Origin: Lachnospiraceae bacterium
GTDB lineage: Bacteria; Bacillota; Clostridia; Lachnospirales; Lachnospiraceae
Length of the DNA: 6,741 nt
NCBI GenBank assembly: GCA_016297945.1
Contig: JAEDFR010000119.1
Coordinates: 1 to 6,741, forward strand
Direction: 5' to 3'
The position numbers were made by a program, and so were the translations under genes. Below are positions 5,565 to 6,741 of this stretch, one piece after another. The first letter of the stretch is position 1; every line of letters starts with the position of its first letter. A model generated the notes under the pieces. That model saw only the letters and a list, made by a program, of their open reading frames with translations. It was not told the origin of the DNA and ran no database searches.

Positions 5565-6290
5565 ATGCGATTTGTGAAGGACAAAAAAACAGCGAAATAT
5601 GCTTTTAAACAATCTCTTCCGGTAATGGCAGGCTATCTTGTGCTTGGAATGGGTTTTGGAATATTACTGAAATCAAAAGGCTATCATGTGGTATGGGCTT
5701 TTTTTATGAGTCTTTTTATTTATGCAGGATCCATGCAGTATGTGACGGTTAACCTGTTGGCAGGCGGAGCGTCATTGATTTCGGCAGCACTTATGACGCT
5801 TATGGTAAATGCGAGACATTTATTCTATGGAATTTCAATGATTGAAAGATATAAGAATACAGATCCCTATAAGCCATACCTCATATTTGGCCTTACGGAT
5901 GAGACGTATTCTCTTGTATGTAGTGGGGATGTACCGGAGGGGGTCAATGAGAATAAGTATTTCTTTATACTGACTTTGCTAAATCAGTGTTACTGGATTT
6001 TGGGAAGTGTTGCGGGTTCATTGCTTGGAAGTCTGATTCTCTTTAATGCAGCAGGCATCGAATTTTCCATGACAGCGCTTTTCCTTGTGGTATTTGTGAA
6101 TCAGTGGAAAAGTGTAAAAAACCACACCGGTGCTATTGTGGGAGTAGTCATATCAGTTATATGCCTTTTCCTTTTTGGACCGGAGAGATTTTTGATCCCA
6201 ACGATGAGTGCCATAGTGGCAGCTCTTACAGTTTTGAAACCAAAGCTGCAGGCGCTGGAAACAAAAAAGGAGGGCACTGAAAATGCATGA
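5565..6290 (+). CDS. azlC: AzlC-type branched-chain amino acid export permease
   Basis: This 241-residue integral membrane protein matches the AzlC family, the large subunit of the AzlCD exporter for branched-chain amino acids and analogues. Family motifs are SLPVMAGYLVLGMGFGILL (17-35), FIYAGSMQY (51-59), LMVNARHLFYGISM (79-92) and FGLTDETYSL (108-117). About six or seven hydrophobic segments are visible, near 17-35, 43-63, 66-82, 134-155, 167-179, 187-205 and 207-224, followed by a charged tail. Length is typical. The chosen ATG has only GGTGA as ribosome binding site, three bases before the ATG, so initiation may be weak or coupled to upstream translation; the N-terminus KYAFKQSLPV nevertheless starts where the family does. 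It overlaps azlD by 8 bases. Substrates other than Leu/Ile/Val are possible. Confidence 0.93.
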   Translation: MRFVKDKKTAKYAFKQSLPVMAGYLVLGMGFGILLKSKGYHVVWAFFMSLFIYAGSMQYVTVNLLAGGASLISAALMTLMVNARHLFYGISMIERYKNTDPYKPYLIFGLTDETYSLVCSGDVPEGVNENKYFFILTLLNQCYWILGSVAGSLLGSLILFNAAGIEFSMTALFLVVFVNQWKSVKNHTGAIVGVVISVICLFLFGPERFLIPTMSAIVAALTVLKPKLQALETKKEGTENA

Positions 6291-6606
6291 TTTACATGGA
6301 GTGGCATTGATCGCAGTTGTTGCCGTGGTTACCATGTTGCTTCGTTTTATTCCGTTTGTTATCTTTGGCAGGAGTAAAACGCCGGACTACATTACATATA
6401 TTTCTTCGATTCTGCCTTATGCCATCATGGGAATGTTGGTGGTATATTGTGTAAAGGATGTGAATATTGCTGCTGCACCGCATGGAATTCCTGAATTGAT
6501 TGCAGGGGGAGTTGTGGTAGGATTGCATATTTGGAAAGAAAACACGCTGCTTAGTATCGTGACGGGAACCATTGTATATATGTTGTTGATTCAATTTGTC
6601 TTTTAG
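6283..6606 (+). CDS. azlD: AzlD-type branched-chain amino acid transport subunit
   Basis: This small hydrophobic partner of AzlC has 107 residues, normal for the family. It has four likely membrane segments: about 6-29 (containing VVTMLLRFIPFVIFG, the family's conserved T-x2-LR-x-IPF), 39-57 (ILPYAIMGMLVVYCVK), 70-84 (LIAGGVVVGLHIWKEN) and 89-107. The start overlaps the azlC stop region by 8 bases and has AAGGAGGG (6268-6275) seven bases upstream, placed inside azlC, so the two subunits are translationally coupled. The pair acts in the cytoplasmic membrane to export amino acids. The next gene's ribosome binding site overlaps this stop codon. Confidence 0.92.
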   Translation: MHDLHGVALIAVVAVVTMLLRFIPFVIFGRSKTPDYITYISSILPYAIMGMLVVYCVKDVNIAAAPHGIPELIAGGVVVGLHIWKENTLLSIVTGTIVYMLLIQFVF

Positions 6607-6619
6607 GAGAGAGATAGGC

Positions 6620-6741
6620 ATGAGTGGGAAAATTACAATTCGTCCGGAAGAACACAAGGATTTTAAGGAGATCATTTCACTGATTTTGCGTTCGTTTCAG
6701 GAGGGAACAAATTATTCTGATGGAACAGATATCATTGCTCT
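6620..6741 (+). CDS. GNAT-family N-acetyltransferase, 5' part only
   Basis: An ORF begins 13 bases after azlD and runs off the window end after 40 complete codons. The visible N-terminus, SGKITIRPEEHKDFKEIISL then ILRSF and NYSDGTDIIAL, fits the first strand and helix of GNAT acetyltransferases (I-R-x-E...D...I..LI..SF...YSDG). The acetyl-CoA binding loop lies beyond the window, so substrate and activity cannot be judged. AGGAG (6605-6609) overlaps the azlD stop, ten bases before the ATG. It is probably in the azlCD transcript, although such acetyltransferases are often unrelated to their neighbours. Confidence 0.7.
   Translation, partial: MSGKITIRPEEHKDFKEIISLILRSFQEGTNYSDGTDIIA

Noticed and set aside
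5415..5612. Minus-strand ORF of 65 codons
   Set aside because: It overlaps the azlC start and the remnant frame, and its Phe/Ser/Leu-rich product looks like an AT-rich shadow.
6101..6675. Minus-strand ORFs of 60, 68 and 127 codons opposite azlC, azlD and the acetyltransferase start
   Set aside because: All are antisense to recognised families in a tightly packed plus-strand operon.

Overview
The window looks like chromosome, or integrated accessory DNA, of a low-GC gut Firmicute, probably a Lachnospiraceae-type Clostridium relative. Grounds: AT-rich sequence, A/T-ending codons with frequent AGA, GGAGG-type ribosome binding sites, short intergenic gaps, and a gene set (PadR-DUF2812, AzlCD, a cytoplasmic GH27) common in that group. 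The genus cannot be fixed from the sequence. No rRNA, tRNA, CRISPR array, transposase or integrase is visible.

Positions 1-1190 hold three or four small plus-strand genes in a likely co-transcribed run: a stand-alone HIRAN-domain protein, an unrecognised acidic 185-residue protein, a 53-residue protein, and an overlapping 20-codon ORF that may be the stub of a lost gene. Small HIRAN proteins beside orphans are typical of mobile-element cargo, but no mobility gene is present. A minus-strand zinc-ribbon gene (1190-1531) with a good sigma-A promoter faces this run.

Positions 1680-4200 hold a 753-residue cytoplasmic GH27 alpha-galactosidase. It is about twice the size of a minimal GH27 enzyme: a beta-rich domain of roughly 150 residues sits between the nucleophile and the acid/base aspartates, and an unrecognised module of about 115 residues follows the usual C-terminal beta domain. 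A perfect 11-bp inverted repeat separates it from the convergent operon that follows and looks like a terminator.

Positions 4202-5360 hold a minus-strand operon: a PadR repressor and a DUF2812 membrane protein overlapping by ATGA. Its promoter (TTGACA, 17 bp, TATATT) is embedded in six tandem GATATATC-like elements spaced 15 bp apart, very probably the PadR operator. A bulged hairpin lies just before the padR ribosome binding site.

Positions 5400-6741 hold azlC-azlD, a two-component branched-chain amino acid exporter, followed closely by the start of a GNAT acetyltransferase that leaves the window. Upstream of azlC is what looks like the tail of a decayed gene, interrupted by two adjacent stop codons, and the best azlC promoter lies within it.

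The most notable points are the phased PadR operator array, the modular GH27 enzyme with two unrecognised modules, and the decayed ORF next to azlC. I found no clear evidence of a new defence or mobile system.
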